Assembly: GCA_031410595.1 (NCBI GenBank)
Contig: JANNZM010000111.1
Coordinates: 1-64,000, forward strand
DNA length: 64,000 nt
Direction of reading: 5' to 3'
Source of the DNA: JANMCE01 sp031410595
GTDB lineage: Bacteria > Actinomycetota > Acidimicrobiia > Acidimicrobiales > Ilumatobacteraceae
Part shown: positions 9,727 to 18,766 of the stretch, piece by piece
How the letters are laid out: the number at the start of each line of letters is the position of its first letter
Numbering within the stretch: the stretch's first letter is position 1
Made by a program: the position numbers and the translations under genes
The notes under the pieces: model-generated
The model's database searches: none
The model's input: only the letters and a program-made list of their open reading frames with translations
What the model was told of the DNA's origin: nothing

Positions 9727-10217
9727 TACTTCTTGACCTTCATGGCGTTGCCGACCTCGTATTCGGGCGCTTCGGGAACGGTTTCCATCCACTCACCGAG
9801 CTTGGTCTTGTCGTGCAGGAGGTCGGCGATGCGGGGCTCGGAGTACTCGTACTCGGGGCTCCAGAAAAGGGCATCAAAGGGGCACACTTCCACGCAGATA
9901 CCGCAGTACATGCAGAGCGCGTAGTCGATATCGAAACGGTCGAGCTTGGCGACGGTTCGGGGCTTGCCACCAGCCCGGCGGGGCGGTGCTTTTTCTTTGT
10001 GACCTTCGATATAGATGCACCAATCTGGGCAACTGCGAACGCAGAGCATGCAGACCGTACAGTTGTCTTCGCGGAGCGCAATCACGCCGCGAGAACGCAG
10101 TGGAGGCTGTTCTTTCACATGCGGGTACTGCACCGTGTCGGCACCTTTGACGGTGGTGCGCACGGTCTCTTTCAGCGTGACGCCGAGGCCCTTGATGACG
10201 CCGGGGACGATTCCCAT
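9726..10217 (-). CDS. nuoI: NADH-quinone oxidoreductase-like subunit I, two [4Fe-4S] clusters
   Basis: 163 aa. It carries the N6a/N6b electron wire between the peripheral clusters and N2. Two ferredoxin motifs are seen: CTVCMLCVRSCPDWC and CMYCGICVEVCPFDALF. It is shorter than the second NuoI in the window (223 aa), which has a long polar tail. The ATG abuts the nuoH stop (TAA-ATG) and the stop overlaps nuoJ. Because this operon has no nuoEFG, these clusters must be fed by a different electron-input protein. Confidence 0.95.
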   Translation of the reverse strand: MGIVPGVIKGLGVTLKETVRTTVKGADTVQYPHVKEQPPLRSRGVIALREDNCTVCMLCVRSCPDWCIYIEGHKEKAPPRRAGGKPRTVAKLDRFDIDYALCMYCGICVEVCPFDALFWSPEYEYSEPRIADLLHDKTKLGEWMETVPEAPEYEVGNAMKVKK

Positions 10218-11279
10218 TTAGAACATCACTTTCAGGACGGCGGTGACCGCGATGTTGAGGAGAGACAGCGGAATCAGCACCTTCCAGGCGAATTTTTGCA
10301 GCTGGTCTTCCCGGAATCGGGGATAGGTGAAACGAACCCAGAAGATCACGAAGCCGAGCAGCATGATCTTGGAGAACAGAATGAGCGGGCCGGCGAAGTT
10401 CATCCACTGGCCAACGTCTTGCAGGCTCGTCCAGCCAAACCACTTGGCCGGCATGCCCCAGCCACCCAGGAACAACGTGGAGGCAATAGCGGCGAAGGCG
10501 CCCGCGGTGGCGAATTCGGCGATGAAGAAGGTGAGGAAGCGGAAGCCCGAGTACTCGGTCATGTAGCCGGCCACCAGTTCGGATTCGGCGACGGGCATGT
10601 CGAAGGGGGTCTGGGTGAGCTCGGCTTGCACCGAAATCATGAAGATCAGGAAGCCGACGCCCTGGGTCAAAACGTAGGGGTTACCGATCCAGCTGAACCC
10701 GAAGATGCTGTCGTGATTTTGGGCCCACACGATCTTGTTCATGTCGAGCGTGCCGGCCTGGATAACCACGCCGAGAACCGACAACACCATCGGTAACTCG
10801 TAGGCGATCAGCTGACCGGCGGCTCGCAGACCGCCCATGAGTGAGTACTTGTTGGCGCTTGACCAGCCAGCCATGAGAATGCCGAGGACGCTGATGGATG
10901 ACAACGCCAGCGCTAGGAACACCCCGGACGTGATGCCGTTTTCGCCGCCGGTGAACACCGCATCGGGACCGAAGGGGACCACCACGAACATGAGGAACGT
11001 GGACATCAACACGATGATCGGTGCCCAAGCGAAGATGCGCTTGTCGGCGCGATCAGGGATGAGATCTTCCTTCTGCAGCCACTTGCCAACCTCGGCGAGC
11101 AACTGCAGGGAGCCGTATGGTCCGGCCTCCATGGGGCCGAGTCGGCTCTGCATGAAGCTGACCATCTTGAACAAATACAGGTAGACGAACGCCGGTGCGA
11201 TCAGCAGCACCGCGGCAAGAACGCCGACGATGCGGAAGATGGACGACTGCCAGTACGACGGATGAAGGGCAAAGATCAT
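10218..11279 (-). CDS. nuoH: NADH-quinone oxidoreductase-like subunit H
   Basis: 353 aa, about 8 helices, holding the quinone chamber and the acidic E-channel. Seen: EAGPYGSLQLLAEVGKWLQ followed by KEDLIPDRADK, then GWSSANKYSLMGGLRAAGQL and IAYELPMVLSVLG, then TPFDMPVAESELVAGYMTEY. The ATG at 11279 overlaps the nuoD stop (ATGA); the longer open frame upstream lies inside nuoD and was discarded. Sequence between the charged loops differs markedly from the second NuoH, consistent with an old divergence. Confidence 0.94.
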   Translation of the reverse strand: MIFALHPSYWQSSIFRIVGVLAAVLLIAPAFVYLYLFKMVSFMQSRLGPMEAGPYGSLQLLAEVGKWLQKEDLIPDRADKRIFAWAPIIVLMSTFLMFVVVPFGPDAVFTGGENGITSGVFLALALSSISVLGILMAGWSSANKYSLMGGLRAAGQLIAYELPMVLSVLGVVIQAGTLDMNKIVWAQNHDSIFGFSWIGNPYVLTQGVGFLIFMISVQAELTQTPFDMPVAESELVAGYMTEYSGFRFLTFFIAEFATAGAFAAIASTLFLGGWGMPAKWFGWTSLQDVGQWMNFAGPLILFSKIMLLGFVIFWVRFTYPRFREDQLQKFAWKVLIPLSLLNIAVTAVLKVMF

Positions 11280-12451
11280 CGGTCGATGTCTCCGAGGATG
11301 AAGTAGAGCGACGCCAGAATGGTGATGACGTCCGGGATGAGCACGCCCTTGAGCACCCACGATGCGATGGATACGTTGTTGAAGCTGGCCGAACGGATCT
11401 TTACCCGGAACGGGCCGGTGTCACCCTTCGACACCACGTAGTAACCCATCTCGCCGAGTGGGTTTTCGGTGGAGACCCAGGCCTCACCCTCGGGCACCTT
11501 GATGATGCGGGGAACCTTGGCCATGATGGGGCCGCTGGGCATGGAGTCGAGCAGACGATCGACAATGAGCGTTGACTCACGCGTTTCCTGCAGCCGTACC
11601 CAGTAGCGGGCGAACGAGTCACCGTCGGGGTGCGTCCACACTTTCCAGTCGACCTTGTCCCACGCCATGGGCAGCTTCTGGTCACGACGCAAGTCCCAGT
11701 TGACGCCGCTGGCCCGTAGGTTGGCACCCGACAGTCCGTAGGAGAGGGCGATGTCTTTGGGGATGACGCCAATGCCGCGGCAGCGCTGCTGGAAGATCTC
11801 GTTACCGAGCAACACGTCTTCCATGAGCGTGCAGAACGACCGCATCTTCTTCATGACCGCACGAGTCTCGTCGATGAAGCCCGCGGGCAGGTCGTCCTTC
11901 AAACCGCCGATACGATCAAAGTTCGGATGGAAGCGTCCGCCTGTCGCAGCCTCGATGAGGTTGAGCACATACTCACGGTCGCGGAACGCGTAGAACACGG
12001 GCGTGAGGGCACCGAGCTGCGCAGCCATGTCGCCGAGGAAAAGGGTGACGTTGGCGATGCGAGAGAGCTCGAACAAGATGGTGCGGATGTACTGAGCGCG
12101 AGGTGGCGCCTCGATCTCCATGAGTTTTTCGGCCGCCAGGATGAACGGCACTTCGTTGGCGAAACTACCAAGCCAGTCGATGCGGTTGACAAGGGTGGTG
12201 ACCTGGGGAAACGAGCGGACCTCGGTGAGTTTCTCATAGCCGCGATGCATGTAGCCGGCGGCCGGTTCTGCCCACACGACCTGTTCGCCGTCGACCTTGG
12301 CGATGATGCGCAACGTGCCGTGCGTGGCCGGGTGTTGCGGACCGATATTGAGGGTCATGCCCTCGGTTTCGATCTCGACGTTCACGCGGGCATCGGCCGC
12401 TTGCGATGCGATGTAATTGAGCTGCTGACGATCGCTCGAGGTGAGAGTCAT
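11276..12451 (-). CDS. nuoD: NADH-quinone oxidoreductase-like subunit D with methylation-type arginine
   Basis: 391 aa, 49-kDa homologue lining the quinone site. Seen: NIGPQHPATHGTLR (quinone-site His), AAGYMHRGYEKL with Arg70 at the position that corresponds, by my recollection of human NDUFS2, to the arginine dimethylated by NDUFAF7, and the C-terminal LGDIDR, equivalent to the usual FGEVDR. It overlaps nuoC by 4 nt and nuoH by 4 nt. The other NuoD in this window has Thr at the Arg70 position. Its hydrogenase-like fold and quinone role are family knowledge. Confidence 0.95.
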   Translation of the reverse strand: MTLTSSDRQQLNYIASQAADARVNVEIETEGMTLNIGPQHPATHGTLRIIAKVDGEQVVWAEPAAGYMHRGYEKLTEVRSFPQVTTLVNRIDWLGSFANEVPFILAAEKLMEIEAPPRAQYIRTILFELSRIANVTLFLGDMAAQLGALTPVFYAFRDREYVLNLIEAATGGRFHPNFDRIGGLKDDLPAGFIDETRAVMKKMRSFCTLMEDVLLGNEIFQQRCRGIGVIPKDIALSYGLSGANLRASGVNWDLRRDQKLPMAWDKVDWKVWTHPDGDSFARYWVRLQETRESTLIVDRLLDSMPSGPIMAKVPRIIKVPEGEAWVSTENPLGEMGYYVVSKGDTGPFRVKIRSASFNNVSIASWVLKGVLIPDVITILASLYFILGDIDR

Positions 12452-13185
12452 TCCGCATCTCCTCCGTCGGTATCCAAGTGGGCCGGGATGGGCTCCACGT
12501 CAACGATGCCGGGCCATGGCTTCACCATGCGGGCCAACAGAGGGAAGTCCTTGCGCAACGGGTAACCCTCGAAGTCGACAGGTAGGTAGAGCTTGCGAAG
12601 ATCAGGATGGCCGGCGAAGCCAATGCCGAACATTTCGGCACACTCACGCTCATGCCAGTTGGCGCCGCGGTAAACAGGAATCCACGAATCGATAACCGGG
12701 TTGGCGTCGTCGACATCAGCCTTCAAGGTGACGCCGATGTGACGGGTGGAGGACATGACGCGCGCCATGATCTGGAAGCGGGTGGCTCCCCCGGCGTAAC
12801 CCTGCTTGACCTCGGTAGAGCGCTCGACCGGCTCTGCCGTCGGGTCGTCCTCGCCGCGCCCATAGGGCGACGGCATCCAGTCCATGGCCGACAGAAAGTC
12901 GAAATAGTCCATCGCCAACACGTCACGGACGGCTTTGCCGACAGCAACCCATGCATCGGTACGAACCCGGATCCACAGGTCGTCGTGGGGCTTGATGTGA
13001 TATTCGAGCAGTGCATCACCAATGACGCCACGAAGCTGACTGACCATCGCCTCCCGCTCGTCGTCGATGACGACGGGGACGACGGGCGCTTCGACAACTG
13101 CGCTTTCGGCTGCTGGCGTGGGAGCTGCGTCCACGACGGGATCTGGAGCCGGAGTGGCATCATCCGTTGACGACAATGGGCTCAC
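12448..13185 (-). CDS. nuoC: NADH-quinone oxidoreductase-like subunit C
   Basis: 245 aa. The conserved 30-kDa domain covers about residues 55-230 and ends in HERECAEMFGIGFAGHPDLR followed by GYPLRKDFPL. An Ala/Pro/Val/Asp-rich N-terminal extension of about 45 residues precedes it and is probably disordered. The start is a GTG at 13185 inside the end of nuoB, with GACGAG just upstream; the exact start is less certain than for neighbours. It overlaps nuoD by 4 nt. Confidence 0.9.
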   Translation of the reverse strand: MSPLSSTDDATPAPDPVVDAAPTPAAESAVVEAPVVPVVIDDEREAMVSQLRGVIGDALLEYHIKPHDDLWIRVRTDAWVAVGKAVRDVLAMDYFDFLSAMDWMPSPYGRGEDDPTAEPVERSTEVKQGYAGGATRFQIMARVMSSTRHIGVTLKADVDDANPVIDSWIPVYRGANWHERECAEMFGIGFAGHPDLRKLYLPVDFEGYPLRKDFPLLARMVKPWPGIVDVEPIPAHLDTDGGDAE

Positions 13186-13690
13186 CTCGTCTCACGTCGT
13201 CGAAGTTTTCGTTGCGCCACTTGGCGCCCATGTCTTCGTTCTTGATGCGAGCCTGCAGCAGCACGATGCCTTCGAGCAACGCCTCGGGACGGGGCGGGCA
13301 ACCGGGCACGTACACATCGACGGGGATGATTTGGTCGACGCCCTTGGTGACGGAGTAGCTGTCCCAGTACGGCCCGCCGCAGTTGGCGCACGAACCCATC
13401 GAAATGACGTACTTGGGCTCGGCCATCTGCTCGTACAAGCGCTTGATCGACGGCGCCATTTTGTCCGTGACCGTGCCAGAAATGATGACCACGTCGGCTT
13501 GACGAGGCGATGCCGGCAGCGGAATGACGCCAAGCCGCATGACGTCGTAGCGCGGGGATCCGAACGCGGCGCCCATCTCAATGGCGCAGCACGCGAGACC
13601 CCACTGGTAGGCCCACAGCGAATACGAGCGGCCCATGCCAAACAGCTTGGACAGCGGTTTGGGCATGCGACCCTTTTCGACTAGACCCAC
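13160..13690 (-). CDS. nuoB: NADH-quinone oxidoreductase-like subunit B, [4Fe-4S] cluster N2
   Basis: 176 aa, PSST homologue binding cluster N2 next to quinone. Ligand cysteines are seen in GLACCAIEMGA, GSCANCGGPY and VPGCPPRPEALLEG. A GTG at 13690 is preferred because AAGGGAG lies 7 nt before it; an ATG at 13666 is a weaker alternative. It overlaps the nuoA stop and the nuoC start. Confidence 0.94.
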   Translation of the reverse strand: MGLVEKGRMPKPLSKLFGMGRSYSLWAYQWGLACCAIEMGAAFGSPRYDVMRLGVIPLPASPRQADVVIISGTVTDKMAPSIKRLYEQMAEPKYVISMGSCANCGGPYWDSYSVTKGVDQIIPVDVYVPGCPPRPEALLEGIVLLQARIKNEDMGAKWRNENFDDVRRGEPIVVNG

Positions 13691-14046
13691 CGAAGTACTC
13701 CCTTACGCCAGGCGTACACCAGGCCGAGCAGCAGCACGAATACGAAAATACCCATCTCCACCAGCCCGAACCCACCATAGGTTTCCAGTCGGATGGCCCA
13801 CGGGAAGATGAACACTGCTTCGACGTCGAAGATGACGAAAAGCACGGCGAACACGTAGTAGCGGATCTGGCTCTGCGACCAGCCGTCGCCCACCGGGTCG
13901 ACGCCCGACTCGTAGGGGAGGATCTTTTCGCGAGTGGGGTTCTTCGGCCGGATCAGGCTGCTGATACCGAGAAGGGCCGAAGCCAACGCCACCGCTACAA
14001 CCCCGAAGATGGCAATCGTGAGAAAGCTGCGCAGGAGCAAAGACAT
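13681..14046 (-). CDS. nuoA: NADH-quinone oxidoreductase-like subunit A, first gene of the operon
   Basis: 121 aa, three helices. The conserved acidic loop KILPYESGVDPVGDGW and the FVIFDVEAVFIFPWA helix identify NuoA. It is the promoter-proximal gene of nuoABCDHIJKLMN-midA. There is no Shine-Dalgarno sequence before the ATG; instead a TATAAA hexamer lies 10 nt upstream, suggesting a nearly leaderless mRNA. It is divergent from ppc. Confidence 0.93.
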   Translation of the reverse strand: MSLLLRSFLTIAIFGVVAVALASALLGISSLIRPKNPTREKILPYESGVDPVGDGWSQSQIRYYVFAVLFVIFDVEAVFIFPWAIRLETYGGFGLVEMGIFVFVLLLGLVYAWRKGVLRWV

Positions 14047-14056
14047 CAGAGGGGAC

Positions 14057-14062
14057 TTTATA
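14057..14062 (-). promoter_or_regulatory. Candidate -10 element of the nuoA1 operon
   Basis: TATAAA on the minus strand, 10 nt before the nuoA ATG at 14046. A start site about 7 nt downstream would leave a leader of only about 3 nt, which fits the lack of a ribosome binding site. No good -35 is visible at 16-18 nt spacing. Confidence 0.35.
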
Positions 14063-14174
14063 TGAAGTGGGCGAACCTACCCCTAAACGGAGACAACGGG
14101 GGTCGCGACGCTCACGGGTCCAATTCGTGGTCCTGCTGCGAGGACGGCACCCGATAGGCCAGAATCATGGTCAC

Positions 14175-16925
14175 ATGTCACTGCCCGATTCCCTCCCCCT
14201 CGACGACAAAGACCACGCCCTCGATGAGGACATCCGCCTTCTGGGCGCCGTGTTGGGCGACGTGGTGCGTGAAGACGCGGGCGAGCAGGCCTTCGCGCTG
14301 GTCGAACGGGCCCGGCAGGCGGCCGTCGCTCATCGCCGCGATGGCGCTGCCGACGGCGCTCTCACCGAGGTGCTCCGTGGAGCAACGATTGACGATTCTC
14401 TCCACGTCATCCGGGCGTTTTCCTGGTTTTCTCTCCTGGCCAACATTGCCGAAGACGTGCATCACAACCGCCGTCGCCGCTACCACCGCTCCATCGGCTC
14501 GCCGCCGCAGCCGGGCAGCCTGGCCTTCACGCTCGACAAGATCGCCGACGCCGGCATTACCGCCGCCGAGATGGACGCGATCATCCGCAAGCTATTCGTC
14601 AGTCCCGTCATCACCGCTCATCCCACCGAGGTGCGGCGGCGAACGGTGCTCGACAACCAGCGTGAAATCGCCCGGCTGCTGGCCGCCAGCAAGCACGACT
14701 CCCCCGACGCTACCGAACGGCAGGAGTGGGACAGCAGCATCCGCCAGGCCGTCGTGACCCTCTGGCAGACCGCCATCCTTCGGTTGTCGAAGTTGCGGGT
14801 AACCGACGAGATCAATGAGGCCCTGCTCTATTACGACCTGACCCTTTTCGACGGCATCGTGCAGTTGCACGACGATCTGCGTCGAGGTGTCGGTGAGCGG
14901 TGGGGCATCACCGATCTGCCCACCGTGTTGAAGATGGGTTCGTGGATCGGCGGCGACCGGGACGGCAATCCGTTCGTCACGGCCGAAGTACTGAAGGGTG
15001 CCATCGACCGTCATGTCCGTCTCGCCCTCATGCATCACCTCGCCGGGCTCGATCGGTTGAGCTTTTCGCTGTCAATGTCGGACCGTCTGGTGGCGGTGAG
15101 CGATCGGCTGCGAACCTTGGCGTCCGCCTCAGGCGATACGTCCGCGTTCCGTCAAGACGAGCCATACCGCCAAGCGTTGCGCGGCATGCGCGACCGATTG
15201 ATTGCAACCGCAACTACTTTGCTTGGCGGTAGCTACGACGGCCCGCTTGCCTATACAACACAACCCGCCTATGCGGTACCGGCCGAGTTGGTTGCGGACC
15301 TGCAAACGGTGTGTGACTCCCTCGCCAGCCACGGCGCCGGACTGCTCGCGGCCACCCGCGTCACGCCGGTGCTAAGGGCGGTAGAGATCTTCGGGTTTCA
15401 TCTGTGCGGTCTCGATCTTCGCCAGAACTCTGCCGTACACGATCAGGTTGTGGGCGAGTTGCTTGCTACCGCCGGGGAGGCTGCTGATTATCTCGCGTTG
15501 AACGAACCCGATCGGGTCGAGGTACTCCTCAAGACGCTTGCGTCACCCCGTCCGCTGCGAAATCCGTATTTGCCGACCAGTGAGCTGGCATCGGGCGAGT
15601 TGGCCATCGTGCGGGCGGCTGCCGACGCCGTTGCAGCGGTTGGTCGACAGGGCATCCCCCACTACATCATCTCGAAGTGCGAATCGGTGAGCGACGTACT
15701 CGAAGTGGCGGTGCTGCTGCAGGAAAGCGGGCTGCTGCTGGGTGATGATCTGGCCGTCGACATTGTGCCGTTGTTCGAAACCATCGGCGACCTGCAACGG
15801 GCGGCTGGCACTATGGGCGCACTGTGGTCGGTGCCCGCCTACCGCCGTTGGCTCGATGCCCGCGGCGGCGTGCAGGAAGTGATGATCGGCTACTCCGACA
15901 GCAATAAGGACGGTGGCTATCTCGCCGCCAACTGGGCGCTCTACAAGGCCGAGGCCGAGCTGGTGCGCGTGGCCAACGAGCACGGCATCGATCTTCGGTT
16001 GTTCCATGGTCGCGGTGGAACGGTCGGTCGCGGTGGCGGGCCGAGCTACGATGCCATTCTGGCGCAACCTCCGGGCAGCGTAAACGGCTCGCTGCGCCTC
16101 ACCGAACAGGGCGAGGTAGTAGCCGCCAAATTCGCCGACGAAGAACTGGCCCGCCGCAACCTGGAGACACTAGTAGCCGCAACCATCGAAGCCAGCCTGA
16201 TCGACAACGAGAACCTCGGCAACGACCGAGCCGCGTTCTCTGCCGTGATGGATGAGCTGGCGGCAGCATCGCAAGCCGCCTACGTCGACCTGGTGTACGG
16301 CAACGACACCTTCGTCACCTTCTTCCGGTCGATGACACCGGTGAACGAGATCGCCAAACTCAACATCGGCAGCCGTCCGGCGTCTCGCACGGCTTCGCAA
16401 CGCATCGAGGATCTGCGGGCCATCCCGTGGGTCTTCAGCTGGAGCCAATGCCGCGTGATGCTGCCCGGTTGGTACGGGGTCGGCTCCGCGTTCCAGACGT
16501 GGGCCGGCAACGACGCCGACCGCATCGCCACGCTGCAGAGCATGCATCGCCGGTGGCCCTTCTTCCGGTCAGTGCTTTCCAACATGGGCATGGTGCTGGC
16601 CAAGACCGACATCAGTATCGCCGCCCGCTACGCCGAGTTGGTCGTTGACCCGGTGCTGCGTGACGGAACGTTCGGTCGCATCACCGATGAGCACGCGCTG
16701 TCCATCCGTTGGTTCAAAACCATTACCGGCCATGCCGAGCTTCTGTACGACAACCCGTCGCTCACCCGGTCGATCCGCAACCGCTTCCCGTACCTCGACC
16801 CGTTGAACGAACTCCAGATCACCCTGCTGCGCCAGTACCGCAGCGGTGACGAGGACCCGTTGGTTCAACGTGGCATCCAACTCACGCTCAACGGCCTCGC
16901 CACCGGCTTGCGGAACTCCGGTTAG
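14175..16925 (+). CDS. ppc: Phosphoenolpyruvate carboxylase
   Basis: 916 aa, a full-length PEPC of normal size. It adds bicarbonate to phosphoenolpyruvate to form oxaloacetate, an anaplerotic step. Seen: VITAHPTEVRRRTVLDNQ with the catalytic His, GSWIGGDRDGNPFVT, the LRQNS allosteric/structural region, VMIGYSDSNKDGGYLAANW, LFHGRGGTVGRGGGPSY with the mobile active-site loop, and the C-terminal end LTLNGLATGLRNSG. I chose the ATG at 14175, which starts MSLPDSLPLDDKDHALDED, over a GTG 108 nt upstream that would add a low-complexity Arg-rich leader. Divergent from nuoA. Confidence 0.97.
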   Translation: MSLPDSLPLDDKDHALDEDIRLLGAVLGDVVREDAGEQAFALVERARQAAVAHRRDGAADGALTEVLRGATIDDSLHVIRAFSWFSLLANIAEDVHHNRRRRYHRSIGSPPQPGSLAFTLDKIADAGITAAEMDAIIRKLFVSPVITAHPTEVRRRTVLDNQREIARLLAASKHDSPDATERQEWDSSIRQAVVTLWQTAILRLSKLRVTDEINEALLYYDLTLFDGIVQLHDDLRRGVGERWGITDLPTVLKMGSWIGGDRDGNPFVTAEVLKGAIDRHVRLALMHHLAGLDRLSFSLSMSDRLVAVSDRLRTLASASGDTSAFRQDEPYRQALRGMRDRLIATATTLLGGSYDGPLAYTTQPAYAVPAELVADLQTVCDSLASHGAGLLAATRVTPVLRAVEIFGFHLCGLDLRQNSAVHDQVVGELLATAGEAADYLALNEPDRVEVLLKTLASPRPLRNPYLPTSELASGELAIVRAAADAVAAVGRQGIPHYIISKCESVSDVLEVAVLLQESGLLLGDDLAVDIVPLFETIGDLQRAAGTMGALWSVPAYRRWLDARGGVQEVMIGYSDSNKDGGYLAANWALYKAEAELVRVANEHGIDLRLFHGRGGTVGRGGGPSYDAILAQPPGSVNGSLRLTEQGEVVAAKFADEELARRNLETLVAATIEASLIDNENLGNDRAAFSAVMDELAAASQAAYVDLVYGNDTFVTFFRSMTPVNEIAKLNIGSRPASRTASQRIEDLRAIPWVFSWSQCRVMLPGWYGVGSAFQTWAGNDADRIATLQSMHRRWPFFRSVLSNMGMVLAKTDISIAARYAELVVDPVLRDGTFGRITDEHALSIRWFKTITGHAELLYDNPSLTRSIRNRFPYLDPLNELQITLLRQYRSGDEDPLVQRGIQLTLNGLATGLRNSG

Positions 16926-16943
16926 CAGCTCTTGTCGTCCCCC

Positions 16944-16962
16944 GAGGTTGTCCAGCAACCTC
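16944..16962. terminator. Hairpin between convergent ppc and permease genes
   Basis: GAGGTTG-TCCAG-CAACCTC gives a 7-bp stem with a 5-nt loop in the 56-bp gap between the two convergent stops. There is no U tract on either side, so this is a weak, possibly bidirectional terminator. Confidence 0.4.
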
Positions 16963-16981
16963 AGGAGACAACCGCGTGGGT

Positions 16982-18613
16982 TCAGCCCAGCTCGCCAAGC
17001 TCGCGCTCGATGGCCATGAGCTCTTCCTTCGTGCCCTGCACCTTTGGCCCCGTAAACCACTTCTTGCCCGACAGCGCCCAGTAGAGCCAGAACAACAGCC
17101 CTGAACCAATGATCAGCGGACCGGTGAAGTTGAAGTTGTTCTGATGGAACACGGTCAGTTCATCTGGCGTGCCGGCGCCGGTCACCGTCTTGCCGAACAC
17201 CGGCCAGAAGGGACGGAAGACTGGGGAAAAGAACAGGATCGTGATGAAACCAATCCAGGCGAGTGCGGTCCAGCCAACCAGCTTGTGCTTGCCTTTGAGA
17301 TGCCAAGGGCCGGTCTTGAAATCAGGGTTCGTGAGCCGCAGGTAGATGGGGATGCCGTAGGCGATGTAGAGCCCGATCACACAGATGCCTGTCATGGCAA
17401 AAAAGGCCGTGGAGAAGCCACCCTTTTGGTAGATCGACAGCAGACCCAAGATGGCCGACAGCACCACGCCGAGCCAGATGGCGTTCGTTGGTGTACGGGT
17501 TCGCGGGTTGATTTTGTGCCAGTGCTTCGAACCGGGAATCGCACCGTCGCGACTGAAGGCATAGATCATTCGGCTGTTGGCGGTCACCGAAGCCATGCCA
17601 CAGAAGAACTGAGCGACGATACAAATGAACACCAGGAACTTCGCCATCCCGGTTCCGACGGTTTCGCTGATCAACCGAGGCGCGGCGTTCACCAGGAACG
17701 TATCGCCGCCGCTACCGAACGCCACCTGGGTGAGGCGGGCGGGGTCCTTTGGCAGCGCCGCCGTCATGGCGAGGTTGAGGAAGAATGCAGCAATCGCCGA
17801 GACATAGATCGCTCGAACGATGGCCTTCGGCGCCTCGACGCGAGCGCCGACCGTTTCCTCGCTCACATGGGCAGAAGCATCGAAACCGGTGATCGTGTAC
17901 TGAGCAAGCAGCAGGCCAAGGCCGAACATATAGACGATGACGAAACCCTTGCCGCTCCATCCGGCAAGTACACCGTCTTGGCCGCCGTCGAGCACGTGTC
18001 CAAGACCACGCTTGTTGGTGCCCGAGAACAGCAAAGCTGCGAAGATGATGGCGACACCAGCGACATGCCACCACACGCTGATATCACCAAGCAGCTTGAC
18101 CAGCCTCACCCCAAAGGTGTTGAGCAACCCATGGGCAATCAGGATCGCAAGGAAGATGAAAAACACCGTCCACGCGGTGAGCTTGAAGGTGTCATCGAAC
18201 ATGCGGATGAAGTAACCGACGAAGATCGCGAGGGCATAGTCGACTGAGGCGATCACTCCAATCTGGCCAAGTAGATTGAACCAACCGGTGAACCACGACC
18301 AGCGAGCACCGTTGTTCCGCGCCAGCTTGGCTGACCAGAAATACAGACCGCCCGCGGTGGGATACGACGAGCAAATTTCGCCCATCGCCATGCCGACAAG
18401 CAGCGAGAAGAAGCCAACGATGATCCAGCCGAGAGTGATTACCCGCGGACCACCTGTAACGAGCCCAAGCCAGTACGAGGTCATGCCGCCGGCGAGGATG
18501 GAGATTATGGAGAAGCTGATGGCGAAGTTGCTGAAACCGCCGAGGCCTCGTTTTAACTCTTGGGCGTAGCCGAGTGCGTGTAGATCGTCACGATCGGTGT
18601 TGATGGTTGCCAA
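16982..18613 (-). CDS. APC-superfamily amino acid/amine permease
   Basis: 543 aa, about 12 membrane helices, with an N-terminal LGYAQELKRGLGGFSNFAIS motif and GGMTSYWLGLVTGGPRVITLG typical of the choline/GABA (UGA4-like) branch of the APC family. TGFDASAHVSEETVGA is the conserved loop after helix 6. The start is taken as the TTG at 18613, with AAGGGG 8 nt before it; upstream codons lack any transporter character. A CGTTGC-CCCC-GCAACG hairpin (18654-18669) lies in the leader. It is on the same strand as, and near, the gamma-glutamyl ligase operon, suggesting uptake of an amine or amino acid (inference). Confidence 0.85.
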   Translation of the reverse strand: MATINTDRDDLHALGYAQELKRGLGGFSNFAISFSIISILAGGMTSYWLGLVTGGPRVITLGWIIVGFFSLLVGMAMGEICSSYPTAGGLYFWSAKLARNNGARWSWFTGWFNLLGQIGVIASVDYALAIFVGYFIRMFDDTFKLTAWTVFFIFLAILIAHGLLNTFGVRLVKLLGDISVWWHVAGVAIIFAALLFSGTNKRGLGHVLDGGQDGVLAGWSGKGFVIVYMFGLGLLLAQYTITGFDASAHVSEETVGARVEAPKAIVRAIYVSAIAAFFLNLAMTAALPKDPARLTQVAFGSGGDTFLVNAAPRLISETVGTGMAKFLVFICIVAQFFCGMASVTANSRMIYAFSRDGAIPGSKHWHKINPRTRTPTNAIWLGVVLSAILGLLSIYQKGGFSTAFFAMTGICVIGLYIAYGIPIYLRLTNPDFKTGPWHLKGKHKLVGWTALAWIGFITILFFSPVFRPFWPVFGKTVTGAGTPDELTVFHQNNFNFTGPLIIGSGLLFWLYWALSGKKWFTGPKVQGTKEELMAIERELGELG

Positions 18614-18766
18614 TCCGGGGTCCCCTTTTGTCGTGGATATGAACCCGGCGTGTCGTTGCCCCCGCAACGGCCAAACAACCGGGATCAGTCCATTTCTAGC
18701 AGGTGGCCGGAACGACCCTCGCCATCATGTCGGGGGATTGCTCTTGGGTTCGAGCCGATCGGCCGA

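Noticed and set aside
3548..14046. Loss of nuoEFG from operon 1 as a recent deletion
   Set aside because: nuoD and nuoH overlap by 4 nt, exactly where EFG would sit, and no remnant sequence is present, so the 11-gene arrangement looks settled rather than recently broken.
14062..14157. 31-codon plus-strand ORF upstream of ppc with a GAGGGGA site
   Set aside because: It overlaps the likely nuoA1 -10 element, its product is low in any recognisable pattern, and 18 nt separate it from ppc. Could be a leader peptide, but nothing beyond the GAGGGGA site supports it.
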